A stretch of 64,000 bases of DNA from Variovorax paradoxus (GCF_030811855.1 NZ_JAUSRN010000002.1:496001-560000), one strand, 5' to 3'. Shown: positions 18,680 to 27,261, counted from the stretch's first letter. A program made the numbers and translations. The notes: generated from the sequence alone by a model not told the origin.

Positions 18680-18703
18680 AAAAATTGCTACAAAATCTGT
18701 AGC
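18680..18703 (-). terminator. Weak hairpin between thrS and infC
   Basis: On the minus strand GCTACA (18703-18698) pairs with TGTAGC (18692-18687) around a 5 nt loop, followed by AATTTTTG. The stem is short. It may act as a weak terminator or be a copy of a small dispersed repeat; similar TTGCTACAAAA sequence recurs near 37043-37053. Confidence 0.4.
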
Positions 18704-18781
18704 GGAAGCCGGGGCAGTCCTCGCGGACAAGCGGCATGATTTGGTCGAGAGAAGCACATATGGGGGCGCTTCCGGGACGAA

Positions 18782-20689
18782 TCAACGCTTGTCAGCAACA
18801 TCCTGGTTGAGCCGTTGCACGAACGATTCGAGGGACATTGCACCGAGGTCTTGGTTGCCCCGGGCGCGCACTGCGACGGCACCAACTTCCTTCTCTTTGT
18901 CGCCTACGACGAGGATATAGGGAAGCTTTTGCAACGAATGCTTGCGTATTTTATACGTTATCTTCTCGTTGTGCAGATCGAGCTGAACCCTAAGCCCTTG
19001 ATTCTGCAGCGTTTTAGCCACTGAAGCAGCGTAATCGGCCTGCCCTTCGCTGATATTGAGCACCGCCACCTGCACCGGAGCGAGCCATGCGGGCAGTGCA
19101 CCCGCATGGTGTTCGATCAGCATGCCGATGAAGCGCTCAAGGCTGCCCACGATGGCGCGGTGCAGCATGACAGGGTGCGCGCGGCCGCTCGACTCAGTGA
19201 CGTATTCGCCGCCCAGGCGCTCGGCCGTGTTGAAGTCGACCTGCATCGTGCCGCACTGCCACTGGCGGCCGAGTGCGTCTTTCAGCGTGTACTCGATCTT
19301 GGGGCCATAAAAGGCGCCGTCGCCGGGCGAGATGATGAAGTCGACGCCCGAACGGCGCAGCGCCTCCATGACCGCATGCTCGGCCTTGTCCCACAGCTCG
19401 TCTGAGCCGACGCGGTTGTCGGGCCGCGTGGCCACCTTGTAGAGGATGTCCGTGAAGCCGAAGTCGGCGTACACCTTCTGCAGTTGCTCCGTATAGGCAA
19501 TGCATTCATCGAGGATCTGGTCTTCGGTGCAGAAGATGTGGCCGTCGTCCTGCGTGAAGCCGCGCACGCGCATGATGCCGTGCAGCGCGCCGCTGGGTTC
19601 GTTGCGGTGGCACTGGCCGAATTCGCCATAGCGCAGCGGCAGGTCGCGGTAGCTGCGCAGGTCGCTCTTGAAGATGAGCACGTGGCCGGGGCAGTTCATC
19701 GGCTTGAGCGCGTATTCGCGCTTTTCCGACTCCGTCGTGAACATGTTGTCGCGGTAGTTCTGCCAGTGGCCCGTTTTCTCCCACAGGCTCTTGTCCAGAA
19801 TCTGCGGGCCCTTCACTTCCCAGTAGCCCGTGTCGCGGTAGATGCCGCGCATGTACTGCTCCACGGCCTGCCACACGGCCCAGCCCTTGGGGTGCCAGAA
19901 CACGACGCCCGGCGCCACCTCGTCGATGTGGAACAGGTCGAGTTCCTTGCCCAGCTTGCGGTGGTCGCGCTTCTCGGCCTCTTCGATGCGCTGGATGTAC
20001 TGGTCGAGCTGCTTCTTGTCGGCCCAGGCCGTGCCGTAGACGCGCTGCAGCTGCTCGTTCTTGGCGTCGCCGCGCCAGTAGGCACCGGCCAGCTTCGTGA
20101 GCTTGAAGACCTTCAGGAAGCGCGTGTTCGGCACGTGCGGACCGCGGCACATGTCGACGTATTCCTGGTGGTAGTAAAGGCCCATGGCCTGCTCGTCGGG
20201 CATGTCTTCGACAAGGCGCAGCTTGTAGTCTTCGCCGCGCGACTTGAAGACCTCGATGACCTCGGCACGCGGCGTCATCTTCTTGACCACGTCGTAGTCC
20301 TGCGCGATGAGTTCCTTCATGCGTGCCTCGATGGCGGTCATGTCTTCGGGCGTGAAGGGGCGCTCGTAGGAGATGTCGTAATAAAAGCCCTCCTCGATCA
20401 CGGGCCCGATGACCATCTTGGCCGTCGGGTAGAGCTGCTTCACGGCATGCCCGACCAGGTGGGCCGTCGAGTGGCGGATGATCTCCAGGCCCTCGTCGTC
20501 CTTGGGCGTGATGATCTGGAGCTTGGCGTCGCGGTCGATGACGTCGCTGGCATCGACGAGCTTGCCGTCGACCTTGCCGGCCACCGTCATCTTGGCGAGC
20601 CCCGGTCCAATGGACTGGGCAACTTGGGCCACCGAAACCGGGCCTGGGAACTCGCGGCGCGAGTTGTCGGGAAGCGTGATCTGGATCAT
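18782..20689 (-). CDS. thrS: Threonyl-tRNA synthetase
   Basis: Charges tRNA-Thr and edits Ser-tRNA-Thr. It has 635 residues: TGS domain (1-60), editing domain with [16 protein letters not shown] near 73 and the DMCRGPHVP element, class II core with [10 protein letters not shown] (zinc Cys) and [19 protein letters not shown] (motif 2), motif 3 near [17 protein letters not shown], and the C-terminal anticodon domain. The ATG at 20689 follows GAGG. A terminator hairpin and a candidate leader peptide lie immediately upstream. Confidence 0.98.
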   Translation of the reverse strand: MIQITLPDNSRREFPGPVSVAQVAQSIGPGLAKMTVAGKVDGKLVDASDVIDRDAKLQIITPKDDEGLEIIRHSTAHLVGHAVKQLYPTAKMVIGPVIEEGFYYDISYERPFTPEDMTAIEARMKELIAQDYDVVKKMTPRAEVIEVFKSRGEDYKLRLVEDMPDEQAMGLYYHQEYVDMCRGPHVPNTRFLKVFKLTKLAGAYWRGDAKNEQLQRVYGTAWADKKQLDQYIQRIEEAEKRDHRKLGKELDLFHIDEVAPGVVFWHPKGWAVWQAVEQYMRGIYRDTGYWEVKGPQILDKSLWEKTGHWQNYRDNMFTTESEKREYALKPMNCPGHVLIFKSDLRSYRDLPLRYGEFGQCHRNEPSGALHGIMRVRGFTQDDGHIFCTEDQILDECIAYTEQLQKVYADFGFTDILYKVATRPDNRVGSDELWDKAEHAVMEALRRSGVDFIISPGDGAFYGPKIEYTLKDALGRQWQCGTMQVDFNTAERLGGEYVTESSGRAHPVMLHRAIVGSLERFIGMLIEHHAGALPAWLAPVQVAVLNISEGQADYAASVAKTLQNQGLRVQLDLHNEKITYKIRKHSLQKLPYILVVGDKEKEVGAVAVRARGNQDLGAMSLESFVQRLNQDVADKR

Positions 20690-20705
20690 GAAAAACCTCG
20701 GGGCA

Positions 20706-20787
20706 GAAAAACAAAAAGCGCGGTGACTGGCCGCGCTTTGCTTGGTTTGGGAACTGGCAGAAACCAGCGAGCGCGGGCTACCGGCCC
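20706..20787 (-). promoter_or_regulatory. Candidate transcription attenuator upstream of thrS
   Basis: Four alternating segments are visible on the minus strand: 1, GGGC (20787-20784); 2, GCCC/CCGCGC (20778-20771); 3, AAAGCGCGG (20739-20731); 4, CCGCGCTTT (20723-20715). Segments 3 and 4 make a terminator followed by TTTTTGTTTTT. Segments 2 and 3 can pair (CCGCGC with GCGCGG) as an antiterminator, and 1 with 2 as a pause hairpin that contains the leader-peptide stop. This is the layout of ribosome-mediated attenuation. Confidence 0.6.
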
Positions 20788-20846
20788 TTTCCTTCGGAGA
20801 CGAAGAAAAAGCCGCTGAATCCTTGCGGAGTAGTTCGCGGTGTCAT
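20778..20846 (-). CDS. Candidate leader peptide of the thrS-pheST operon
   Basis: A 22-codon frame, starting ATG at 20846 and stopping TAG at 20778. It begins MTPRTTPQ and continues [11 protein letters not shown], so three of the first six codons are Thr and four Phe codons follow, three of them consecutive. The stop lies inside the segment 1:2 hairpin of the attenuator. The ribosome-binding site is weak (AAGG about 12 nt upstream). The amino acids match thrS and pheST in the same operon. It could be chance, but codon content and hairpin order together argue for function. Confidence 0.5.
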   Translation of the reverse strand: MTPRTTPQGFSGFFFVSEGKGR

Positions 20847-20943
20847 AACCAAGGTGCCTTTCTCGCTCTTGTTGGGTGCAGAGAGCCGCAATTCTATCCG
20901 GTGCCCGCCCAGGCCATCGGCCGGCGGGTTTTGCGGCTTTCCA

Positions 20944-20971
20944 TAAAAAAAGCCCGGCGCGAGGCCGGGCT
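20944..20971 (-). terminator. Intrinsic terminator of aceA
   Basis: The stem AGCCCGGC (20951-20958) with GCCGGGCT (20964-20971) and a 5 nt loop is followed on the minus strand by a run of seven T, 40 nt after the aceA stop. Confidence 0.9.
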
Positions 20972-21011
20972 GGATGGTGACAGCGAATCGTCTGTTCAGG
21001 CGATCAGCGGG

Positions 21012-22331
21012 TCAGTGGAACTGTTCTTCCTCGGTCGAGCCGGTCAGCGCAGTGACGCTGGACTTGCCGCCCTGGATGACGGTGGTCACCTCGTCGAAGT
21101 AACCGGTGCCCACTTCCTGCTGGTGCGAGACGAAGGTGTAGCCGCGGTCGCGCGCTGCGAACTCGGGCTCCTGCACCTTTTCGACGTAGGCCGACATGCC
21201 GCGCTGCACGTAGTCTTGCGCCAGGTCGAACATGTTGAACCACATCGAGTGGATGCCGGCCAGCGTGATGAACTGGTACTTGTAGCCCATGGCGCCCAGT
21301 TCCTTCTGGAACTTGGCAATGGTGGCGTCGTCGAGGTTCTTCTTCCAGTTGAACGACGGCGAGCAGTTGTAGGCCAGCATCTTGCCGGGGTGGATCTTGT
21401 GCACGGCTTCGGCGAACTTGCGGGCGAACTCGAGGTCGGGCGTGCCGGTTTCGCACCACACCAGGTCGGCGTAGTAGGCATAGGCAACGGCGCGGCTGAT
21501 GGCCTGGTCCATGCCCTTCTTCGTCTTGTAGAAGCCTTCGGCGGTGCGCTCACCGGTGAGGAACGGCTTGTCGTTCTCGTCGTAGTCGCTGGTGATGAGG
21601 TCGGCTGCTTCGGCGTCGGTGCGGGCAATCACGAGCGTCGGCGTGCCGCAGACGTCGGCCGCCATGCGTGCGGCGACGAGCTTCTGCACGGCTTCGGTCG
21701 TCGGCACGAGCACCTTGCCGCCCATGTGGCCGCACTTCTTGACCGAGGCGAGCTGGTCTTCGAAGTGCACGCCGCCGGCGCCAGCCTTGATCATGGCCTT
21801 CATCAGCTCGAAACCGTTCAGCACGCCGCCAAAGCCGGCTTCAGCGTCTGCAACGATTGGCGCGAAGTAGTCGACGTAGCCCTTGTCGCCGGGGTTCACG
21901 TTCTTGGACCACTGGATTTCGTCCGCGCGGCGGAAGGTGTTGTTGATGCGCTCGACCACGGTCGGCACCGAGTCCACCGGGTACAGCGACTGGTCGGGGT
22001 ACATCGCCGAATAGGTGTTGGCGTCAGCGGCAACCTGCCAGCCCGACAGGTAGATGGCCTTCACGCCGGCCTTCACTTGCTGCATGGCCTGGCCGCCCGT
22101 GAGCGCGCCAAGGCAATTGACGTAGGGTTCGTTGTTTACCAGCTCCCAGAGCTTCTCGGCGCCGCGGCGTGCCAGCGTGTGCTCGATGGGGAACGAGCCG
22201 CGAAGGCGCACGACGTCGGCAGCGCTGTAGCCGCGCTTGATGCCCTTCCAGCGGGGATTGGTGGCCCATTCTTTCTCGAGGGCGGCAATTTGCTGTTCGC
22301 GGCTCAGTTGTTCTGTGAGGGTCTGGGGCAT
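21012..22331 (-). CDS. aceA: Isocitrate lyase
   Basis: Splits isocitrate to glyoxylate and succinate, opening the glyoxylate shunt for growth on acetate and fatty acids. It has 439 residues from the ATG at 22331 ([14 protein letters not shown]), which has GGAG upstream. The catalytic motif KKCGHMGG is at 198-205 (Cys200); other family blocks are [23 protein letters not shown] and [12 protein letters not shown]. Malate synthase is not next to it. The upstream 250 bp is unusually rich in palindromes. Confidence 0.97.
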   Translation of the reverse strand: MPQTLTEQLSREQQIAALEKEWATNPRWKGIKRGYSAADVVRLRGSFPIEHTLARRGAEKLWELVNNEPYVNCLGALTGGQAMQQVKAGVKAIYLSGWQVAADANTYSAMYPDQSLYPVDSVPTVVERINNTFRRADEIQWSKNVNPGDKGYVDYFAPIVADAEAGFGGVLNGFELMKAMIKAGAGGVHFEDQLASVKKCGHMGGKVLVPTTEAVQKLVAARMAADVCGTPTLVIARTDAEAADLITSDYDENDKPFLTGERTAEGFYKTKKGMDQAISRAVAYAYYADLVWCETGTPDLEFARKFAEAVHKIHPGKMLAYNCSPSFNWKKNLDDATIAKFQKELGAMGYKYQFITLAGIHSMWFNMFDLAQDYVQRGMSAYVEKVQEPEFAARDRGYTFVSHQQEVGTGYFDEVTTVIQGGKSSVTALTGSTEEEQFH

Positions 22332-22403
22332 GGTCACTCCGTGAGGTTGATTGAAGGTTGGGCGCTGCGGCCGTGGAGTCACTGTAAACCGTCTCGGGAC
22401 TCT

Positions 22404-22423
22404 TATGTCTTATAGAAGACATA
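22404..22423. promoter_or_regulatory. Palindromic operator candidate in the aceA promoter
   Basis: TATGTCTT-ATAG-AAGACATA is a perfect inverted repeat with 8 bp arms, centred about 82 bp upstream of aceA. On the minus strand the centre yields TATAAG, a plausible -10 element, so a bound repressor would block aceA. The pattern is of the kind bound by GntR-type dimers. Confidence 0.55.
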
Positions 22424-22477
22424 TTTTTAGTTCTTAAAAATCAACCACTTGCGGAAGTATTTCTCAATGCGAAATTA

Positions 22478-22533
22478 TTTTTCTCATATTGAGAAAAAAT
22501 ATTGCGGCGCAGCAGGCGAGGATTTCGCAATAT
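22478..22533. promoter_or_regulatory. Two further inverted repeats between aceA and the cyclotransferase gene
   Basis: First, TTTTTCTCA-TAT-TGAGAAAAA (22478-22498) has perfect 9 bp arms. Second, ATATTGCG (22499-22506) is repeated inverted as CGCAATAT (22526-22533) with 19 bp between. They lie in the AT-rich intergenic stretch and may bind regulators of the glyoxylate shunt. Confidence 0.45.
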
Positions 22534-22578
22534 GCAATGGGTGTTTCAGGCGTGAAAAGAGCTGCGCGAACGCGGGCT

Positions 22579-23019
22579 TCACTGCGCGGCCGCGTGCGCA
22601 ATCCAGTCGCCGCTCCTGATCACTGCGCGTCCTGCAATGCGCGAGGGATGGATCTCGTAGACCAGGCACTCGAACTGCTGCGCGCTCGCTTCCACCATCA
22701 CATGGCGCCTGATGTATTCGCCGGAACCGTCGTCGGCAACTTCTTCGAGCACGTCGAGCGCGGCTTCAACCTCGGGTTCGATGCGGTAGATCTCGCCCAC
22801 TACGCGCCGCTTGCCGCCCAGCACCACGCCGGGGTAGGCGCCCAGGTCGTACAGCGTGCCCGCAATGGCGGCGTCGGCCACGTAGAAGGGTTCGGGGCGA
22901 AAGCGCGCAATGTCGTTGCGCCCACCTCGGCGCAGCGTGCCGTAGACGAACACGTGGCGCAGAGAGCGCGCGCCCGGCGGGTCATCGGATTTCGGCGATT
23001 GCGGCATCATTGAATCCAT
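22579..23019 (-). CDS. Gamma-glutamylcyclotransferase-like (AIG2/GGCT fold) protein
   Basis: A small cytoplasmic enzyme of the GGCT fold (146 residues from the ATG at 23019; ATGs at 23010 and 23007 are alternatives). The signature HVFVYGTLRRGGRN is present, followed by AGTLYDLGAYPGVVLGG, VVGEIYRIEPE and the acidic segment LEEVADDGSGEYIRR. The family releases 5-oxoproline from gamma-glutamyl amines, but the substrate here is unknown. It starts divergently from the transporter gene with almost no spacer. Confidence 0.85.
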   Translation of the reverse strand: MDSMMPQSPKSDDPPGARSLRHVFVYGTLRRGGRNDIARFRPEPFYVADAAIAGTLYDLGAYPGVVLGGKRRVVGEIYRIEPEVEAALDVLEEVADDGSGEYIRRHVMVEASAQQFECLVYEIHPSRIAGRAVIRSGDWIAHAAAQ

Positions 23020-23044
23020 CGTCCCACAACAAGCATCGAGTCTA

Positions 23045-23971
23045 TTGAACACCGCTGTCCCCGCCTCCAGCCGCCTCGTTGCCTACGGCTGCCTGGCTTT
23101 GAGCATGTCGCTCGTCGGCGGTTATGTCGCCCTCTCCAAACCGTTGGTCGCCGCCTTCCCGGTGCTGCTGCTCGCGTGGCTCCGCTTCGGCATTGCCGCG
23201 CTTGCCATGCCGCACTGGCTGCAGCGATCGCCGGGCGAACCGCCGATGAGCGGTCGCACGCGCGGCCTGGTGTTTCTCGAATCGTTTTTCGGCAACTTCC
23301 TTTTCTCCGTCTGCATGCTCTTCGGCGTGAGCCTCACGAGCGCAGTGTCGGCCGGCGTGATCATGGCGTCCATGCCAGCGGCCGTGGCGGTTGCGAGCTG
23401 GCTCTTCCTGCGCGAGCGCATCACGATGCGCATCGGCTTGGCGATCGGGTGCGCAGCAATCGGCATCGGGCTACTCGCACTTGCGCCTGCGCACGTCCAA
23501 GCCAACGCAGAGGCCCCTTCGCGCTCGTCCCTGCCGTGGCTCGGCAATCTGCTGGTGTTCTGCGCGGTGCTGTGCGAGACGGCCTATGCTGTGATCGGCA
23601 AGTCGCTCACCGGCCGCCTCGGCCCCAAGCGGATCTCGTCGCTCATCAACCTGTGGGGCTTCGTGCTGTCGATGCCCTTCGGCATTTGGTTCGCACTGCA
23701 GTTCGATTTCTCTGCAGTGCGCTTGGGCATCTGGGCCTTGCTCGTGGTCTACGCGCTTGCGGCAAGCATCTGGACGGTGTGGCTCTGGATGACCGGTCTG
23801 CGCCACGTGCCCGCTGCACAAGCGGGCGTTTTCGCGGTGATGCTGCCCGTGAGCGCGGCCTTGATTGGCGTGCTGGTGCTTGGCGAGAGCCTCTCTTGGG
23901 CACAGCTCATTGCATTCGCTCTTGCGCTCGTCGGTGTGGTGCTGGCCACGTGGCCCGAACGCCGAAGCTGA
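23045..23971 (+). CDS. EamA/DMT-superfamily transporter
   Basis: An inner-membrane exporter with about ten transmembrane segments in two EamA repeats (first half to about 150, second from about 165 to 300). It has 308 residues. The only reasonable start is a TTG at 23045, giving NTAVPASSRLVAYGCLALSM before the first membrane segment; an ATG at 23104 would remove half of it. The substrate is unknown; relatives export amino acids or metabolites. It is transcribed away from the GGCT gene with 25 bp between the start codons. Confidence 0.85.
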   Translation: MNTAVPASSRLVAYGCLALSMSLVGGYVALSKPLVAAFPVLLLAWLRFGIAALAMPHWLQRSPGEPPMSGRTRGLVFLESFFGNFLFSVCMLFGVSLTSAVSAGVIMASMPAAVAVASWLFLRERITMRIGLAIGCAAIGIGLLALAPAHVQANAEAPSRSSLPWLGNLLVFCAVLCETAYAVIGKSLTGRLGPKRISSLINLWGFVLSMPFGIWFALQFDFSAVRLGIWALLVVYALAASIWTVWLWMTGLRHVPAAQAGVFAVMLPVSAALIGVLVLGESLSWAQLIAFALALVGVVLATWPERRS

Positions 23972-24126
23972 AAACCTCGGGTTCTCCCCTCTGAAAAAAC
24001 AACAGCTCCCAATGAAAAAACCACTTTTTCCCTTGGAAACGCGTTTTTTCTCCTTTAGCATCCGCAATGCCACTGGAGACGCAAGTTTTTCATTGGTGAA
24101 CGTTCAACCAAAAAAGGAAATCAACC

Positions 24127-24579
24127 ATGGCAACTGCAAAGAAGGCTCCGGCCAAGAAAGCTCCGGCAAAGAAAGCCGCTCCCGCCAAGAAGGCTGCGGC
24201 TCCTGCGAAGAAGGCCGCACCGGCCAAGAAGGCTGCTGCTCCCGCAAAGAAGGCTGCCGCTCCTGCGAAGAAGGCTGCTGCTCCGGCAAAGAAGGCTGCT
24301 CCTGCAAAGAAGGCCGCTCCTGCCAAGAAGCGCACGCCCAACGCCGCGTTCATGAAGGCCCTGACCCCCAGCCCGGCACTCGCCGCTGTGGTCGGTTCGA
24401 CGCCTCTGCCGCGCACCGCAGTCGTGAGCAAGCTGTGGGACTACATCAAGAAGAACAACCTTCAAGACAAGGCCAACAAGCGCAACATCAACGCCGACGC
24501 CAAGCTGAAGGAAATCTTCGGCAAGCCGCAAGTCTCGATGTTCGAACTGGCTGCGCTGATCGGCAAGCACGTCAAGTAA
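24127..24579 (+). CDS. Histone H1-like Ala/Lys/Pro-rich protein with SWIB domain
   Basis: A 150-residue protein. Residues 1-68 are a low-complexity lysine-rich tail built from AAPAKKA-type units, like histone H1 and bacterial H1-like proteins. Residues 73-150 form a SWIB/MDM2 domain (AVVGSTPLPRTAVVSKLWDYI, RNINADAKLKEIFG, VSMFELAALIGKHVK). The tail should bind nucleic acid non-specifically. SWIB domains occur in eukaryotic chromatin remodellers and in chlamydiae; in beta-proteobacteria the role is unclear, possibly nucleoid organisation. It has its own terminator. The SD AAAGGAAA is 6 nt before the ATG. Confidence 0.92.
   Translation: MATAKKAPAKKAPAKKAAPAKKAAAPAKKAAPAKKAAAPAKKAAAPAKKAAAPAKKAAPAKKAAPAKKRTPNAAFMKALTPSPALAAVVGSTPLPRTAVVSKLWDYIKKNNLQDKANKRNINADAKLKEIFGKPQVSMFELAALIGKHVK
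24133..24330 (+). repeat. Tandem codon repeat encoding AAPAKKA units
   Basis: Degenerate tandem units of about 15-21 bp, such as AAGAAGGCTGC followed by GCTCC, repeat roughly ten times inside the SWIB gene. Copy number is likely to vary between strains through slippage. Confidence 0.85.
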
Positions 24580-24616
24580 GCGCTCGGGCACTGCGCGTTC
24601 ATCGCGCTCCCGAATC

Positions 24617-24645
24617 AAAAAGCCGGCACGTGCCGGCTTTTTTTT
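24617..24645 (+). terminator. Bidirectional terminator between the SWIB and TPP-enzyme genes
   Basis: The palindrome AAAAAGCCGGCAC/GTGCCGGCTTTTT continues into a T run on the plus strand and also ends in five T on the minus strand. It serves the two convergent genes. Confidence 0.92.
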
Positions 24646-24687
24646 GTCCGCGGCCGGCGCGCACGCCGGCTCGCTGCGCCGCTCTTC

Positions 24688-26406
24688 TCAGGCCCGCGCC
24701 TGGGCCGCGCGCGTGATCGACGCGAGCGTGCCGCGGGTGGTGATCACCTCGGGGTCGAGTGGAATTTCGATCAGCGTGCCTGTATCGGCCGCCAGCGCGC
24801 GCAGCAGTGCGGCTTCGAACTGCGAGGTTTCCGTCACGCGTTCGGCAACGTAGCCGTAGGCCCGCGCAAGGCCGCAGAAGTCGGGGTTTTGCAGCGCGGT
24901 GCCGCTCGTGCGATCCGGATATTCACGCTCCTGGTGCATGCGGATGGTGCCGAACATGCCGTTGTTCAGCAGCACGATGATGCTCTTGCCGCCGTGCTGC
25001 GAAGCCGTCGCGAGCTCCTGCCCGGTCATCAGAAAATCGCCGTCGCCCGCAATGGTGAATGCCACGCGGCCGGTGGCCAGGTTGGCTGCGATGCCCGCAG
25101 GCACCCCATAGCCCATGGCACCGCTGGTGGGCGCGAGCTGCGTCTTGTGGCCCTTCGCAAGCCCGTGATAGCGAAAGTAGCGATGCACCCAGCTCGCAAA
25201 ATTGCCCGCGCCGTTGGTGATGGCCGCATCGGCCGGCAGGTGCTTTTGCAGCAGCGCGACCACCTCCGCCATGTCGACCGGGCCTCGCGGCGTTTCAGCC
25301 GGCATGCCGGCCAACGCTTGCGGCTCCAGGTTGGCTTCGTAGTCGGCATGGGCCTGCACTGCCCACGCTTCCCACGGCAGCGTGGTGGGCGCGCTGAGCA
25401 CTTCGAGACTGCGCGCGGCCGCGCTCATACCGGCGTTGATGGCCAGGTCCGCCTGGTAGACACGGTTGAGTTCCTCCGCGCTGGCGTGGATGTGCACCAG
25501 CTTCTGCCGCGCCTTCGGCGCCTCGAGCAGCGTGTAGCCGCCGGTGGTCATCTCGCCCAGCCGCGGGCCGATGGCGATGATCAGGTCGCTGTCTTTCACG
25601 CGCTGCGCCAGCTTGGGGTTGATGCCGATGCCGACGTCGCCTGCATACAGCGAATGGTGGTTGTCGAAGGTGTCCTGAAAGCGGAAGGCATTGGCCACCG
25701 GCAGCCGCCAGTTCTCGGCAAAGCGCTGCAGCGCCTGCGCGGCCTGCGTCGTCCAGCCGCCGCCGCCCGCAATCACCAGCGGGCGTTCGGACTTCAGCAG
25801 CAGTTCGCGCAGGGTGCGCAGCGCGCCGGGGTCGCTCCAGGGTTGAACCGCTTCGACGCGCGGCAGGGGCCTCGCAGCGGTTTGCGCACGCAGCATGTCT
25901 TCGGGCAGCACCAGCACCACGGGCCCCGGCCGCCCGTTCATTGCCGTGGCAAAAGCGCGCGCCACGTATTCCGGGATGCGGTTAGCGTCGTCGATGCGCT
26001 CCACGCGCTTGGCAAAGCCCTTGGTGCTCGGCCCGAAGAAACTGCCGTAATCCACCTCCTGAAAGGCTTCGCGGTCGCGGAAGTCGCTGCCGACGTCGCC
26101 AACGAACAGCACCATGGGCGTCGAGTCCTGGAAGGCGTTGTGCACGCCGATCGATGCGTTGGTGGCGCCCGGCCCGCGGGTGACGAAGCACACGCCCGGC
26201 CGGCCGGTGAGCTTGCCGTGCGCGTCCGCCATGAAGGCCGCGCCGCCCTCCTGCCGGTTGACGATGAAGCGGGCGCGTTCGCGGTAGGCATGAAAGCCGT
26301 CGAGCACCGCCAGAAAGCTTTCGCCCGGAACGCCGAAAGCGATCTTCATGCCCTGCTCGATCAGGCATTCGACGATCAGGTGGCCGGCGGGTTGTGATGT
26401 ACTCAT
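24688..26406 (-). CDS. Thiamine pyrophosphate-dependent enzyme, acetolactate synthase-like
   Basis: Large-subunit-type TPP enzyme of 572 residues from the ATG at 26406 (MSTSQPAGHL). The N-terminal PYR domain carries catalytic Glu53 in RQEGGAAFMADA, and the C-terminal PP domain has the GDG...NN cofactor motif (GDGDFLMTGQE to LLNNGMFGT). No regulatory small subunit is nearby, which argues against a biosynthetic acetolactate synthase. It is divergent from a TetR gene that shares an operator-like palindrome with the downstream catabolic operon. It may cleave a 2-keto or dione intermediate in that pathway, as IolD does in inositol catabolism; this is inference. Confidence 0.85.
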   Translation of the reverse strand: MSTSQPAGHLIVECLIEQGMKIAFGVPGESFLAVLDGFHAYRERARFIVNRQEGGAAFMADAHGKLTGRPGVCFVTRGPGATNASIGVHNAFQDSTPMVLFVGDVGSDFRDREAFQEVDYGSFFGPSTKGFAKRVERIDDANRIPEYVARAFATAMNGRPGPVVLVLPEDMLRAQTAARPLPRVEAVQPWSDPGALRTLRELLLKSERPLVIAGGGGWTTQAAQALQRFAENWRLPVANAFRFQDTFDNHHSLYAGDVGIGINPKLAQRVKDSDLIIAIGPRLGEMTTGGYTLLEAPKARQKLVHIHASAEELNRVYQADLAINAGMSAAARSLEVLSAPTTLPWEAWAVQAHADYEANLEPQALAGMPAETPRGPVDMAEVVALLQKHLPADAAITNGAGNFASWVHRYFRYHGLAKGHKTQLAPTSGAMGYGVPAGIAANLATGRVAFTIAGDGDFLMTGQELATASQHGGKSIIVLLNNGMFGTIRMHQEREYPDRTSGTALQNPDFCGLARAYGYVAERVTETSQFEAALLRALAADTGTLIEIPLDPEVITTRGTLASITRAAQARA

Positions 26407-26471
26407 GAGAAGTCGAACCTCAGCTGAAAATGTCTCCGGCAATTATGTGCGTCCGCTCTCAACGTCTTGCG

Positions 26472-26494
26472 TTAATTCACCAACTGGTTAAATT
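26472..26494. promoter_or_regulatory. Operator candidate 1 for the TetR regulator
   Basis: An imperfect palindrome around ACCA-AC-TGGT, beginning TTAATTCACCA, 6 bp before the TetR ATG in the divergent intergenic region. The first 11 bp recur exactly, inverted, at 27261-27251. Confidence 0.6.
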
Positions 26495-26500
26495 CGCGCC

Positions 26501-27157
26501 ATGAAAGCCCCCAAGGATCTCCCGCCCGAAATGGTCGAGCCGCGCTCGCGCGACGCCGATCGTTCGCAACTCGCCATTCTTGCGTCGGCGCGCGACGAGT
26601 TTGCCGAACGGGGTCTGGCGGGTGCGCGCATGGACAGCATCGCGGCGCGCGCAGGCCTGAACAAGCGCCTCATCTACTACTACTTCGGCAGCAAGGACGA
26701 CCTGTTCCTGGCGGTACTCGAACGCACCTACGCCGACATCCGCGAGGCCGAGCAACAGCTGCACCTGGACGAGATAGACCCGGTCGAGGCCATTCGGCAG
26801 CTGGTCTCGTTCACCTGGCACTACTACCTGGAGCACCCCGAGTTCATTACGCTGCTCAACAGTGAGAACCTGCATTGCGCCGAGCACCTCAAGCGCTCCG
26901 AGCGCATCCAGGAAATGAACTCGCCGCTGGTGCAGCTGCTCGATACGGTGCTTGAGCGCGGCAAGCGCGACAAGCTGTTCCGCGCCGGCGTCGACCCGGT
27001 GCAGTTGTACATCTCGATCGCCTCGCTCTGCTACTTCTACCTCTCGAACAACCACACGCTCTCGGCTGTCTTCGGCCGTGACCTGCGCGCGCCCAAGGCG
27101 ATGGCGCAACGCCTCTCGCACATGACCGACCTCGTGCTGGGCTACGTGCTGCACTGA
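26501..27157 (+). CDS. TetR-family transcriptional regulator
   Basis: A 218-residue repressor. The N-terminal HTH is around 30-70 (AILASARDEFAERGLAGARMDSIAARAGLNKRL then IYYYFGSKDDLF), and the C-terminal ligand and dimer domain resembles those of regulators of catabolic genes. It is transcribed divergently from the TPP-enzyme gene and precedes the Bug operon. Operator-like palindromes lie directly before its own start and before the Bug gene, so it likely represses itself, the TPP gene and the operon. The inducer is unknown. Confidence 0.88.
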   Translation: MKAPKDLPPEMVEPRSRDADRSQLAILASARDEFAERGLAGARMDSIAARAGLNKRLIYYYFGSKDDLFLAVLERTYADIREAEQQLHLDEIDPVEAIRQLVSFTWHYYLEHPEFITLLNSENLHCAEHLKRSERIQEMNSPLVQLLDTVLERGKRDKLFRAGVDPVQLYISIASLCYFYLSNNHTLSAVFGRDLRAPKAMAQRLSHMTDLVLGYVLH

Positions 27158-27239
27158 GCCCTCCGGGCGCCTTCCTTCTCTCCGGGTATTTACCGATCAG
27201 CAGCGGTTGCACTGCGGCGGCAGCCTTTCTAGAATCGGC

Positions 27240-27261
27240 AATTCACTCGCTGGTGAATTAA
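27240..27261. promoter_or_regulatory. Operator candidate 2 upstream of the Bug operon
   Basis: AATTCAC-TCGCTG-GTGAATT is a perfect inverted repeat with 7 bp arms, 39 bp before the ATG. Read on the minus strand it begins TTAATTCACCA, identical over 11 bp to operator candidate 1. Confidence 0.65.

Noticed and set aside
20742..22415. A 557-codon plus-strand frame opposite aceA
   Set aside because: Shadow of isocitrate lyase, running through its terminator and through the thrS leader.
24688..26406. Naming the TPP enzyme as biosynthetic acetolactate synthase (ilvB)
   Set aside because: No small subunit or ilv genes nearby; the divergent TetR and shared operator suggest a catabolic role.
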